This document shows, in pieces, positions 25,665 through 33,204 of a stretch of DNA of 41,766 bases. This stretch comes from Litoribacter ruber (GTDB lineage: Bacteria; Bacteroidota; Bacteroidia; Cytophagales; Cyclobacteriaceae). The translations under genes and the position numbers were made by a program. Below the pieces are notes generated by a model. That model had not been told where the DNA came from. It did not search any database and was given only the letters and a program-made list of their open reading frames with translations. Numbering within the stretch: position 1 is the stretch's first letter; every line of letters begins with the position of its first letter. The stretch is from positions 110,395 to 152,160 of the forward strand of contig NZ_JAHBGI010000011.1 in the NCBI RefSeq assembly GCF_018500185.1. The letters run 5' to 3'.

Positions 25665-26503
25665 TCAAGGCCTAATTTTGTACCGAAGTAGGTTCCCACT
25701 AACAATGACAATTTCCTGGAATTCGGAATTCTCACCCGCATCGAGGAGATTGTTTCCGGACTGCAGTCCCTGATTTTATTGAAGAGCGAGCGGTAATATT
25801 TGTAGGCCAGGTACACCCCAGTTCGTGCTCCTTCAGGTAGCTTTTTGATTCCGATCAAAGCTTCCTGAAAATCTTTTTCTATATCCTCTTCTATTTGGGT
25901 TTTGGCGAGTTCGTTGAATTTGCTGTATTCCAAACCTGGAAAATAAACGCGGCCTCTTTCCTCAAAATCGCTCTTCATGTCCCGAAGGAAGTTTACCTTT
26001 TGGAAGGCTGCACCCAACTTGCAGGCATAGCCTTTTAGTTCTTTGTATTGTTTCGGGTCATCCTTGCAGAATACCTTCAGGCACATCAAACCCACAACTT
26101 CTGCTGAGCCATAGATGTATTCCTCGTAGGTGGCCTTGTCATACACCAAATCTTCCAAGTCCATGGCCATACTCTTCAAGAAAGCCTCTACCAAATCTAG
26201 CCCTATATCGTACTTGTGGATGACCAGCTGAAATGCATGCAGCACTGGGTTGAAGCTTATCTTTTCCTCAATTGCTTTGTATGTTTCAGCCTTAAAGGTA
26301 TCCAGTAATTTTCTTCGATCTTTATCGTGAAAGGTGTCCACAATCTCATCAGCAAATCTGACAAAACCATATATGCCATAAATGGGCTCATGAAATATCT
26401 TGTCCAGAGATTTGATGCCCAATGAAAAAGAAGTACTGTACCGCTGCGTGATAAGTTTGCTGCACTCCAAAGAAGTAGAGTCAAAGAGTTTGATCGCATC
26501 CAT
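25661..26503 (-). CDS. crtB: Phytoene synthase
   Basis: A 280-residue squalene/phytoene synthase family enzyme joining two geranylgeranyl diphosphates to phytoene. The first aspartate motif is D52-EIV-D56 (FADEIVD) and the second D175-x3-D179 (NFLRDMKSDFEERGRVYFP); AAFQKVNFLRD is the strongly conserved helix around it. The YSTSFSLGI start (about 22-30) is the substrate-binding beginning of the fold. Size is slightly below plant enzymes but normal for bacterial CrtB. It sits three bases after crtI and overlaps crtYcd by four, so it is fully within the operon. Confidence 0.95.
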   Translation of the reverse strand: MDAIKLFDSTSLECSKLITQRYSTSFSLGIKSLDKIFHEPIYGIYGFVRFADEIVDTFHDKDRRKLLDTFKAETYKAIEEKISFNPVLHAFQLVIHKYDIGLDLVEAFLKSMAMDLEDLVYDKATYEEYIYGSAEVVGLMCLKVFCKDDPKQYKELKGYACKLGAAFQKVNFLRDMKSDFEERGRVYFPGLEYSKFNELAKTQIEEDIEKDFQEALIGIKKLPEGARTGVYLAYKYYRSLFNKIRDCSPETISSMRVRIPNSRKLSLLVGTYFGTKLGLE

Positions 26504-26506
26504 AGC

Positions 26507-28003
26507 CTAAATAGTTACTGGTGTTTTTTTAAAGTCCTTCATTACTTCCCTAGCCACCACTTCCCCTGATATCAAGGAAGGGGGTACCCCAGGGCCGGGA
26601 ACAGTTAGCTGTCCGGTATAATAAAGGTTGTTTAAATTCTTGTTCTTTAAAGTAGGCTTTAAAAAGGCGGTTTGGGTCAGTGTGTTAGCAAGTCCATATG
26701 CATTGCCCTTAAAGGCGTGATAGTCCTTGCTGAAGTCTGTATGAGCATAACTGCGTTTATAGACAATATGTTTTCTAACAGGTTCATCAATATATTTTTC
26801 CAGCCTCTCCATTACCATGTGGTAATATTTTTCCCTGGTTTCCTCATCATCTTGAAGGTCTGGTGCTAATGGGATCAATACAAACAGGTTTTCCTTGCCT
26901 TCCGGTGCCACGCTTGGGTCCGTGACCGACGGGGCACAGACATAAAACAATGGCTTTTCTGGCCAACGTGGACGGGTATAGATAGCATCTGCGTGCTCAC
27001 TCAGGGACTCATCAAAGAAGAGGTTGTGGTGGTGCAGACCTTTGAGTTTTTTATCCACTCCCAGATAGAAAATCAGACTCGATGGCGCCATCACGCGCTT
27101 ATTCCAATAATTTGCCTGGTAGTTGCTTAAATTGGGTGGTAAAAGGTGCCTATCCACATGGTGGTAATCCGCTCCGCCAATGAGAACCTCTAATTCAAGA
27201 CGGGAATCATCCTTTAAAACTACCGCAGTTGCCTGACCATTTTTGGTTTCAATATAATCGACTTCTGCGTTATAAATGATGTTTACGCCCTTTTCCTCAG
27301 CAAGTGAAACCATGGCGGCGATGATTTCATGCATGCCACCCATGGGATACCATGTGCCGAGCTTAATGTCGGCATAGTTCATCAAACTATATAATGCTGG
27401 AATTTTTTCTGCAGTTTGCCCAAGAAAAAGCACTGGAAACTCTAGCAACTGGAGGATTCTGGGGGATTTGAAATATTTTCTGAGGTGTTTTGACATGGAC
27501 TGGAACAGGTCCAGTTTGACTAGATCTTTAACTAGAGATACCTGGGTAAATTCCATCATGGACTTACTAGGCCTGTAGACAAAGTCCTGTATGCCGACCT
27601 GATACTTGTATGCAGCCTGCTCCAAAAATAGCTCAAGTTGCTTGGCACTTCCCGGTTCTATGCTTTCGAAGATCTCCATTAGCTCAGCCAGAGAAGCAGG
27701 TACATCCATACGGTCCCTATCCCCGAAAAAAACTGAATAAGAGGGGTCTAACCTGATGAGGTCATAATAATCAGACGTTTTTTTTCCAAAGAATGAAAAA
27801 TACTTGTCAAACACATCCGGCATCCAATACCAGCTTGGCCCCATGTCAAAAATAAAACCCTCGGCCTCGAACTTGCGAGCTCGTCCGCCGGGGGTTCCGT
27901 TTTTTTCCAACAAGGTCACCTGATAACCCTGATGGGCTAAATGAGTAGCGGCAGATAATCCGGCAAAACCGGCTCCGATCACTACTACTTGGTTTTTTAC
28001 CAT
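26507..28003 (-). CDS. crtI: Phytoene desaturase (CrtI type)
   Basis: A 498-residue FAD-dependent desaturase. VVVIGAGFAGLSAATHLAHQ (about 5-24) is the N-terminal dinucleotide loop, followed by LLEKNGTPGGRARKFEAEGF. The C-terminal TVPGPGVPPSLISGEVVAREV is the carotenoid-oxidase FAD signature. It desaturates phytoene stepwise to lycopene or 3,4-didehydrolycopene; the number of steps cannot be predicted. The start ATG lies one base after the sigma factor stop, and crtB follows after three bases. A CrtD-like role is possible in principle, but its place beside crtB argues for CrtI. Confidence 0.95.
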   Translation of the reverse strand: MVKNQVVVIGAGFAGLSAATHLAHQGYQVTLLEKNGTPGGRARKFEAEGFIFDMGPSWYWMPDVFDKYFSFFGKKTSDYYDLIRLDPSYSVFFGDRDRMDVPASLAELMEIFESIEPGSAKQLELFLEQAAYKYQVGIQDFVYRPSKSMMEFTQVSLVKDLVKLDLFQSMSKHLRKYFKSPRILQLLEFPVLFLGQTAEKIPALYSLMNYADIKLGTWYPMGGMHEIIAAMVSLAEEKGVNIIYNAEVDYIETKNGQATAVVLKDDSRLELEVLIGGADYHHVDRHLLPPNLSNYQANYWNKRVMAPSSLIFYLGVDKKLKGLHHHNLFFDESLSEHADAIYTRPRWPEKPLFYVCAPSVTDPSVAPEGKENLFVLIPLAPDLQDDEETREKYYHMVMERLEKYIDEPVRKHIVYKRSYAHTDFSKDYHAFKGNAYGLANTLTQTAFLKPTLKNKNLNNLYYTGQLTVPGPGVPPSLISGEVVAREVMKDFKKTPVTI

Positions 28004-28004
28004 A

Positions 28005-28517
28005 CTAATTTTTATTCTTATATACGTTGAGTTCTTCTTTTAGGATCTTCCTAGCAATATGGATTCTATTTTTAACAGTTCCAATTGGTATACATAACTT
28101 ATCTGCTATTTCGTGGTATTTAAAACCTCTAAAATGCATCATAAATGGTGTTTTATACACATCATCTAGCTTAGCAATAGCGCTTTGAATGTCCTCCATC
28201 GCAAAATCACCATATGCCCCATTTTCAATCAGACTGTCCCCAGAGTTGATGTAATGAAGATTATCAGTGGTATCTACGAAAGTTCCCCTTCTGATCATGC
28301 GCTGGTAATTGGTGATGAAGGTGTTTTTCATGATGGTATATAACCATGCCTTCAGATTGGTGCCATCCGTAAACTTATCCTTGTTGGTAAACGCTTTGAC
28401 GATGGTATCCTGCATCAGGTCATTGGCATCATCCATATCTCTGGTCAACTTCAGGGCAAAAGGCTTCAGTGATTTGGACATCTTGTGTAGTGAGTAGCTG
28501 AATTCTAGTGTTGTCAT
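28005..28517 (-). CDS. ECF-type RNA polymerase sigma factor leading the carotenoid operon
   Basis: A 170-residue sigma-70 family protein from the ATG near 28517. A 67-residue upstream extension opened by TTG is AT-rich non-coding sequence and was rejected. Region 2 is SLKPFALKLTRDMDDANDLMQDTIVKAF (about 16-43) with NLKAWLYTIMKNTFITNYQR; region 4 is a helix-turn-helix with YHEIADKLCIPIGTVKNRIHIARKIL (about 134-159). No anti-sigma gene adjoins it. It precedes crtI by one base, so sigma factor and pigment enzymes rise together, implying either positive feedback or further targets elsewhere. Its own promoter region carries the candidate operator at 28636-28671. Confidence 0.9.
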   Translation of the reverse strand: MTTLEFSYSLHKMSKSLKPFALKLTRDMDDANDLMQDTIVKAFTNKDKFTDGTNLKAWLYTIMKNTFITNYQRMIRRGTFVDTTDNLHYINSGDSLIENGAYGDFAMEDIQSAIAKLDDVYKTPFMMHFRGFKYHEIADKLCIPIGTVKNRIHIARKILKEELNVYKNKN

Positions 28518-28635
28518 GGTGTAGTAGTTTACGTGGTGTTTAATGGTTTTGTTTAAGTAAAGGTAGTAAAGTTTAAACAAACATCCAATAGTGAGTAGGA
28601 AAATTTGCAGAAAAATTTTTGATAATCTGTTGTTT

Positions 28636-28671
28636 CCTAATAAAAATGCCTTATAAATGCCATTAGGGCAT
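28636..28671 (-). promoter_or_regulatory. Candidate operator upstream of the sigma-crt operon
   Basis: Two ATGCC half-sites (28646-28650 and 28657-28661) are spaced exactly 11 bp apart, with an inverted GGCAT at 28667-28671. The pair is bracketed by inverted hexamers CCTAAT (28636-28641) and ATTAGG (28662-28667). CarH-type proteins are known to bind consecutive 11-bp direct repeats, so this is a plausible binding site for the neighbouring MerR/B12 protein. It lies about 120-155 bp upstream of the sigma start. Inference from pattern only. Confidence 0.35.
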
Positions 28672-28708
28672 AAAACAAAAAAAGCAGGAATACGAAATAT
28701 TCCTGCTT
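28672..28708 (-). terminator. Rho-independent terminator of the MerR/B12 regulator gene
   Basis: An 11-bp perfect stem, AAGCAGGAATA (28682-28692) with TATTCCTGCTT (28698-28708), and a five-base loop. On the minus strand it is followed by TTTTTGTTTTATG. It separates the regulator transcript from the sigma-crt operon. Confidence 0.85.
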
Positions 28709-28733
28709 GCAAAGTCAAGTGTATGGTAAGCGG

Positions 28734-29630
28734 TTACTTATTCTCTCCGACGGTTTCAAGATCCTCTAAAAGCTCTTTAATCTGCCGGATGTGCTTAAAC
28801 ACTTTGGCATTTTCCGGGATTTTTAAATCTTGATTCAAGACTTGAAATCCAGTAAGCAGGATTTGCGATTTTTGGAACCTGTCACACAATGCCTCAACAT
28901 AATCTTGGACATACTCACTGCTCGGTGATGTGGTGACAATGGTCAGTAAAAAATCAGGTTTATGAATGTTATAAACCGACAACAAATCATCATTTGGTGT
29001 ACTTTGGCCTAAGTAAATGACCTTGTGTCCCTTAGACTTAATTATATACGCCGCAAATAATAGTCCAATTTCGTGTAGTTCTCCCTCAGGCAGAAATAAT
29101 AACCATTTTTTTCCGCTGTCCCTATACATCTGTCCATCTATCGCCACGATTAGTTTCTGTCTGACCAAATTGCTTATAAAATGCTCATGCGAGGGGTTGA
29201 TGGCCCCCGTTTGCCAGAGGATGCCTATTTTGGCCAGAAAAGGGTAGATGATGTAGATCATGGTTTGCTCAAAACCGATCTTTAAAATATTGGTCGAAAG
29301 AATTTTGTCAAACCGCTCCTCGTCCATTTCCACCATGCTGATGGTAAGGGCGTAGATCTGGTCCTCATGGGTGATGGTACGTTTGGTAAGGCTGTATACC
29401 TCCTCTCGCATTTCCTCCATGCTCATTTTGGCAATCTTGCTGATTTTATAGCCGTTCTCATTGAGGAGGGCTACATTGAGGATCAATTTTAGATCATCAT
29501 CATCGTAAAATCGAATATTGGTGTCCGTCCTTTTAGGACTAAGCAGGTTGTACCGCTGCTCCCATATCCTGAGCGTGTGGGCTTTGATGCCCGACAGCTG
29601 TTCCAGATCTTTTATCGAATATGTACTCAC
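28734..29630 (-). CDS. MerR-family regulator with B12-binding domain (CarH/LitR-like)
   Basis: A 298-residue protein: MerR winged-helix (about 1-70; SIKDLEQLSGIKAHTLRIWEQRYNLL), a four-helix B12 cap domain (about 85-165) and a cobalamin-binding Rossmann domain (about 175-290). The photoreceptor signature W-x9-EH is exact (Trp139, Glu149-His150) and the lower-ligand motif E-x-H-x-x-G is present (Glu184, His186, Gly189). In CarH, adenosylcobalamin-bound tetramers repress carotenoid genes in the dark and fall apart in light. Position upstream of crt genes supports this role. Residue 140 is Gln where the Thermus protein has His132. Direct B12 binding is predicted, not shown. Confidence 0.9.
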   Translation of the reverse strand: MSTYSIKDLEQLSGIKAHTLRIWEQRYNLLSPKRTDTNIRFYDDDDLKLILNVALLNENGYKISKIAKMSMEEMREEVYSLTKRTITHEDQIYALTISMVEMDEERFDKILSTNILKIGFEQTMIYIIYPFLAKIGILWQTGAINPSHEHFISNLVRQKLIVAIDGQMYRDSGKKWLLFLPEGELHEIGLLFAAYIIKSKGHKVIYLGQSTPNDDLLSVYNIHKPDFLLTIVTTSPSSEYVQDYVEALCDRFQKSQILLTGFQVLNQDLKIPENAKVFKHIRQIKELLEDLETVGENK

Positions 29631-29650
29631 TATGATGTTGATTAAATTAT

Positions 29651-29674
29651 TGATCCTTCCTTTATGATCCTTCC
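29651..29674 (-). promoter_or_regulatory. Direct repeat upstream of the MerR/B12 regulator gene
   Basis: TGATCCTTCC occurs twice, at 29651-29660 and 29665-29674 (14-bp period), 20-45 bp ahead of the regulator's start codon. It might be an autoregulatory site; it does not match the ATGCC half-sites at 28646. The rest of 29675-29916 is very AT-rich, with one weak 7-bp hairpin at 29750-29771. Confidence 0.25.
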
Positions 29675-29916
29675 ACTACCGACTTCACCTTTGAAGAGAA
29701 TAGATTAATGAAGAGATAAATTTTATAAAAAAAAATGAGAATTATTGAGCTTGCTTGTTTTATTAAGCAAGACTTGAAATAATACTTTTTTATTACCACT
29801 TATAGGTATTTAAGTTTGAGTGCCTTAACCTAAGCTTCATCTGATATATTATTTTATTAGGCCAAATTGCTATTATGTCCGATGATAAAACCATGTAAAA
29901 TTCTGTAAGGTTTCCA

Positions 29917-30582
29917 TTACAGGATAATTGCTAACACTCCGAAAAAGAATGTCATTGCTAAAAGTAAAGTCATAGCGAGGGGATTTTGTTTAGGAAATTG
30001 TGCCTTTTTGTAAAACAACTGTAACAAAAATGCCACACCTAGCCAGCCAAGATAATTGCTGATAGGAATGACACCGCCTTCCCATTGCCAGAAATCCAAA
30101 GCCACTGCCACTGGCTCAATTAAAATATCCAAGCCCACCATCATAAATGCTGCACCTAAGGCTGCCAAAAAATCATTGGCAATGTAGCGCTCAGCCAAAT
30201 TTCCTGTCAGATAGGTCAATAAAAACCAATTGACCCCGATCATTAGGGGCACTCCCCAGAGTTGAATTCCCAGCACCGGACCGTAAATATATTCGCCAAA
30301 CAGGATGCCTGTCTGCACGCCCAACACTTCTGCTAGAAAGCCGATCAAAAATGTTCCGATAGCAAATACGATAAAGTTTTTGTTCCAACCGGCATGAAAA
30401 AGCAGGAGGGAAAATGTGCTGATGGCCAGGTGAAATGGTGTCAGGAACTGGAATATCGGACGAAGGTCCGGTATGGACATTCCAATGATTCCAACACCAT
30501 AAAGTAAAACGGTAATGATTTTCCAAAGACCCAAATTCTTCAAAACTGGGCGGCTGGTGAACTTAACTTCTGAAAGGGGCAT
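29917..30582 (-). CDS. cruF: CruF-like carotenoid 1,2-hydratase (carotenoid biosynthesis protein, DUF422)
   Basis: A 221-residue membrane protein with about seven helices. The segment GFLAEVLGVQTGILFGEYIYGPVLGIQLWGVPLMIGVNW (read in parts around residues 80-120) is the E-x-x-G-x-x-x-G-x-x-F-G-x-Y-x-Y-G signature of the DUF422/CruF family. CruF adds water across the psi-end double bond, giving a 1'-hydroxy group, a hallmark of flexixanthin-type and myxol-type carotenoids. It lies upstream of the regulator on the same strand, divergent from the DUF4286 gene. CrtC-type hydratases are unrelated, so this assignment rests on the family motif. Confidence 0.82.
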   Translation of the reverse strand: MPLSEVKFTSRPVLKNLGLWKIITVLLYGVGIIGMSIPDLRPIFQFLTPFHLAISTFSLLLFHAGWNKNFIVFAIGTFLIGFLAEVLGVQTGILFGEYIYGPVLGIQLWGVPLMIGVNWFLLTYLTGNLAERYIANDFLAALGAAFMMVGLDILIEPVAVALDFWQWEGGVIPISNYLGWLGVAFLLQLFYKKAQFPKQNPLAMTLLLAMTFFFGVLAIIL

Positions 30583-30673
30583 ATTTTTTAAACCTGATAA
30601 AAAGGGTTCATTGGATAACCCAATTCCCCTATCTTTGTTATAAAGTTAAAATTTAGAATCAAATATATAATTT

Positions 30674-30976
30674 ATGATACTATATAGCGTAACTGTAAAT
30701 ATTGACACGGATGTTGAAAATGAATGGCTAGACTGGATGAAAAGTGAGCACATTCCAGATGTCATGGCCACGGGAATGTTTGTGGAATATAAGTTTTACC
30801 GACTGCTACATGAAACAGAGGATGGTGGTGTTAATTATTCAGTTCAATATTTTGCGGAAAGCATTGACAGAATACAGCAATACCAAACTGAATTTGCCAC
30901 AAAGCTTCAGGAAGAAGTTAAGAAGAGATATGATGGCAAATATGTAGTATTTAGGTCCTTGCTGGAATCTGTTTAA
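30674..30976 (+). CDS. DUF4286 family protein
   Basis: A 100-residue soluble protein with a ferredoxin-like alpha/beta pattern: MILYSVTVNIDTDVENEWLD, WMKSEHIPDVMATGMFVEYKFYR (about 20-43), then YSVQYFAESIDRIQQYQTEF. The first-strand and W-x-x-W-M-K-x-x-H-I-P-D-V patterns are those of DUF4286, a small family common in Bacteroidota with a dimeric alpha/beta-barrel resemblance. Function is unknown. It diverges from cruF across a 91-bp gap and may end at the hairpin repeat at 31081-31114. Confidence 0.85.
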   Translation: MILYSVTVNIDTDVENEWLDWMKSEHIPDVMATGMFVEYKFYRLLHETEDGGVNYSVQYFAESIDRIQQYQTEFATKLQEEVKKRYDGKYVVFRSLLESV

Positions 30977-31080
30977 GGATACCCATAAAACTTACGGTTC
31001 TTCAAATCTGTGGACCTAGGCTTTAGAACTACTTTCCGGTACAACCCACGCAGTGGCCCAGCATTGCCGCCGCAAATATT

Positions 31081-31114
31081 TGGTACCTGGTACTTTGTAC
31101 TTGGTACCATTTTT
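31081..31114 (+). terminator. GGTACC-rich hairpin with T-tract, possible terminator
   Basis: TGGTACC (31081-31087) pairs with GGTACCA (31103-31109), with an inner GTAC/GTAC pair, followed by TTTTT on the plus strand. It could end the DUF4286 transcript about 100 bp downstream of its stop. The same low-complexity TTGGTACC-type motif is also repeat-like, so the role is uncertain. Confidence 0.45.
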
Positions 31115-31886
31115 ACTTATTCCCCATTGTAATCAACCTGATCCCTTCCAAGGTTAAATTCCTGTCCACCTCGTCAAATTCACTTTCAAGTTTGACCAAA
31201 ATCGACGACAGTCCTCCCGTGGCGACGATCTTGAAATCCATATCAGCGAGTTCGTTTTGAATATCAGCCAGCATTCCCTTTACCAAACCGGTGTATCCAT
31301 ATAAAATACCGGCCTGAATGGAGTGGACGGTTCCCTTTCCGATTACCGACTCCGGCCACTCCAAGTCGACCTCGGGAAGTTTTGCGGTATTGTTGAAAAG
31401 GCTCTTGATGGCTGTTTTGATCCCTGGGACAATGTTGACTCCCATCACTTCGCCGGAAGCTGAAACAATGGTAAATGTCAAGGCGGTTCCAAAGTCTACA
31501 ATGATAGTGGCCTGTTTGTATTTTTCATATGCGGCGGTGACATTGGCCATGAGGTCGGTGCCGATTTCATCAGGTCGGGCCACGCTGACCTTGAGGTTGT
31601 CGTAACTTTTTCCTGCAATGATATAGGGCTCCCTTCCCAAGAAAGACTTGCAGAATTCTATGATGGTGACATTGAGTTCCGGCACCACCGAACTTACACC
31701 AATCTCCTCAATATCGCTTACATGAAAATCTTTCTCTAAAAAATAGAGGTGCACTTTTTCCTGTAGAGATGAAACCAAAAGGCCGGGCCTGGTTTCTACC
31801 CTCAATTCAGCCTTCCATTTTCTATTTTCCTGATCGTAAAACCCGAACACGATGTTCGAGTTTCCTATATCAATTGCTAAAAACAT
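31113..31886 (-). CDS. coaX: Type III pantothenate kinase
   Basis: A 257-residue ASKHA-fold kinase catalysing the first step of coenzyme A synthesis. MFLAIDIGNSNIVFGFYD is the phosphate-1 loop (Asp6, Gly8, Asn9), RPDEIGTDLMANVTAAYEKY (about 105-124) holds the pantothenate-site Gly-Thr-Asp, and IIVDFGTALTFTIVS the phosphate-2 loop with catalytic Asp. ATGGLSSIL near the end is the adenosine motif. CoaX enzymes are not feedback-inhibited by CoA and need a monovalent cation. It stands alone on the minus strand, divergent from the GNAT gene. Confidence 0.93.
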   Translation of the reverse strand: MFLAIDIGNSNIVFGFYDQENRKWKAELRVETRPGLLVSSLQEKVHLYFLEKDFHVSDIEEIGVSSVVPELNVTIIEFCKSFLGREPYIIAGKSYDNLKVSVARPDEIGTDLMANVTAAYEKYKQATIIVDFGTALTFTIVSASGEVMGVNIVPGIKTAIKSLFNNTAKLPEVDLEWPESVIGKGTVHSIQAGILYGYTGLVKGMLADIQNELADMDFKIVATGGLSSILVKLESEFDEVDRNLTLEGIRLITMGNK

Positions 31887-31964
31887 GTAGTTAATTTTTC
31901 AGATCCAAAGACATAAAGATATAAAACCCATGCATCTTTCTTCATTTTTATTAACTTCAGCGCC

Positions 31965-32447
31965 ATGTATACGATCAGAGAAGGAAAAAAAGAAGATTTG
32001 CCGAGGGTGTTTGAGCTTATTCAGGAACTCGCCCTTTACGAAAAGGCCCCTGAACAAGTGACCAACACCGTCGAAATGATGGAAAAGGACGGTTTTGGTG
32101 ACAACCCGGTATTTGGGTTTTTTGTTCTCATCAAAGATGAGACCAGCGAAATCATCGGTACGGCCATATATTATTATAGGTACAGCACCTGGAAGGGCAA
32201 AAGACTTTATCTTGAGGATTACATTGTGACCGAAAAGGAAAGAGGAAAAGGCGCAGGCAAGCTCTTGTTTGAAGCAGTGCTCCAAAAATCCCTTGAGAAG
32301 AACTGCACCGGCATGATGTGGCAGGTCCTCGACTGGAACGCCCCCGCGATCAATTTCTACGAAAAATACAGCACCTACATGGAAGGCGGCTGGTTCAACT
32401 GCCACCTGCAATCCGAGGAGATTGAAGAGTTGTTGAGGAAAAGTTAG
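31965..32447 (+). CDS. GNAT family N-acetyltransferase (SSAT-like)
   Basis: A 160-residue acetyltransferase. MYTIREGKKEDLPRVFELIQ is the GNAT beta1-alpha1 start. KRLYLEDYIVTEKERGKGAGKLLFEAV (about 86-112) holds strand 4 and the acetyl-CoA pyrophosphate loop (R-G-K-G-A-G). MMWQVLDWNAPAINFYEKY (about 125-143) is motif B, with the general acid Tyr in NFYEKY. The overall form resembles spermidine/spermine or thialysine acetyltransferases (SSAT2-like), so an amino-group substrate such as a polyamine or amino acid analogue is likely but unproven. Confidence 0.87.
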   Translation: MYTIREGKKEDLPRVFELIQELALYEKAPEQVTNTVEMMEKDGFGDNPVFGFFVLIKDETSEIIGTAIYYYRYSTWKGKRLYLEDYIVTEKERGKGAGKLLFEAVLQKSLEKNCTGMMWQVLDWNAPAINFYEKYSTYMEGGWFNCHLQSEEIEELLRKS

Positions 32448-32480
32448 AAAGGGGCACAACGGGCACTTTAGTAAATTGTC

Positions 32481-32521
32481 CACTAAGTCGCACAAAGTTG
32501 GTCACTAAGTCGCACAAAGTT
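32481..32521 (+). repeat. Left inverted-repeat pair flanking the GxxExxY gene
   Basis: CACTAAGTCGCACAAAGTT occurs twice in tandem (32481-32499 and 32503-32521, period 22 bp). The 15-base core AAGTCGCACAAAGTT reappears exactly inverted at 33114-33128. Confidence 0.8.
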
Positions 32522-32668
32522 ACGATGAAGGCGCATACAGTTTAACTTTTGGGAAATATTAAAAAGCATGTATAATTATGAAAAAATAATTTCTTAATTT
32601 AGTTGAAGTCAACCACTTCAGGTAGGTGTTTTTTTTATTATAGATGTTTTTTCTCAACTGATTTTTTT

Positions 32669-33040
32669 ATGGAGACAGAGATTGTTGCCAAAGCAGTATT
32701 AGACTGTGCTTATAAAGTCCATACGCATTTAGGGCCAGGGTTATTTGAAAGTGCATACGAGGAATGTTTGTATTATGAGCTTTCAAAAGCGGGTATAGCT
32801 GTTGAAAAACAGAAAATTTTGCCTTTTCTTTATTTTGACTTAGAGATTAAAGCAGGTTACAGGTTAGACCTTCTAGTTGAAAATAAAGTTGTTGTAGAAA
32901 TTAAATCTATAGACAGCTTGAAAGATATCCACACCTCCCAGATTTTAACCTACTTAAGGTTAATCCAGTGTTAAATTGGACTGCTGATTAATTTCAATGA
33001 AAGGTCCCTCAAAAACGGTATTAAAAGGTTTGTTCTTTAA
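32669..33040 (+). pseudogene. GxxExxY family protein, interrupted by an in-frame stop
   Basis: The ATG at 32669 opens a frame encoding METEIVAKAVLDCAYKVH, then GPGLFESAYEECL with the family motif G-L-F-E-S-A-Y, and a nuclease-fold-like RLDLLVENKVVVEIKS (D...E-x-K). Translation stops at TAA 32972-32974 after LRLIQC (101 residues). In the same frame the DNA continues IGLLINFNERSLKNGIKRFVL and a second stop at 33040, exactly the conserved C-terminus of this family. The stop stands where a Lys codon (AAA) is expected, so one A-to-T change broke it. The truncated product may still be made. Function of the family is unknown. It is bracketed by inverted repeats. Confidence 0.82.
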
Positions 33041-33113
33041 ACAGATCTCGAGGATTTGTAAATTCATTTGACATTCTATTAAAACCGCTTCTTGGGTTAA
33101 GAATAATATATAA

Positions 33114-33149
33114 AACTTTGTGCGACTTGTTTTTAATACTTTGTGCGAC
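33114..33149 (-). repeat. Right inverted-repeat pair flanking the GxxExxY gene
   Basis: AACTTTGTGCGACTT (33114-33128) and ACTTTGTGCGAC (33138-33149), period 24 bp, are reverse complements of the pair at 32481-32521. Together they bound a 669-bp segment holding only the GxxExxY gene. Confidence 0.8.
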
Positions 33150-33204
33150 GTTGTGATTTATTGAAAAACTTATTGCGTCAACGTAATTAATTTTATTTTT
33201 GCGC

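Noticed and set aside
28518-28718. 67-residue TTG-started extension of the ECF sigma factor
   Set aside because: It would cover the terminator hairpin and candidate operator, is AT-rich, and has no sigma-family similarity.
29750-29771. Weak hairpin in the regulator-cruF gap as a cruF terminator
   Set aside because: Only seven base pairs with an eight-base loop, about 150 bp beyond the cruF stop and in AT-rich DNA; evidence too weak for a feature.
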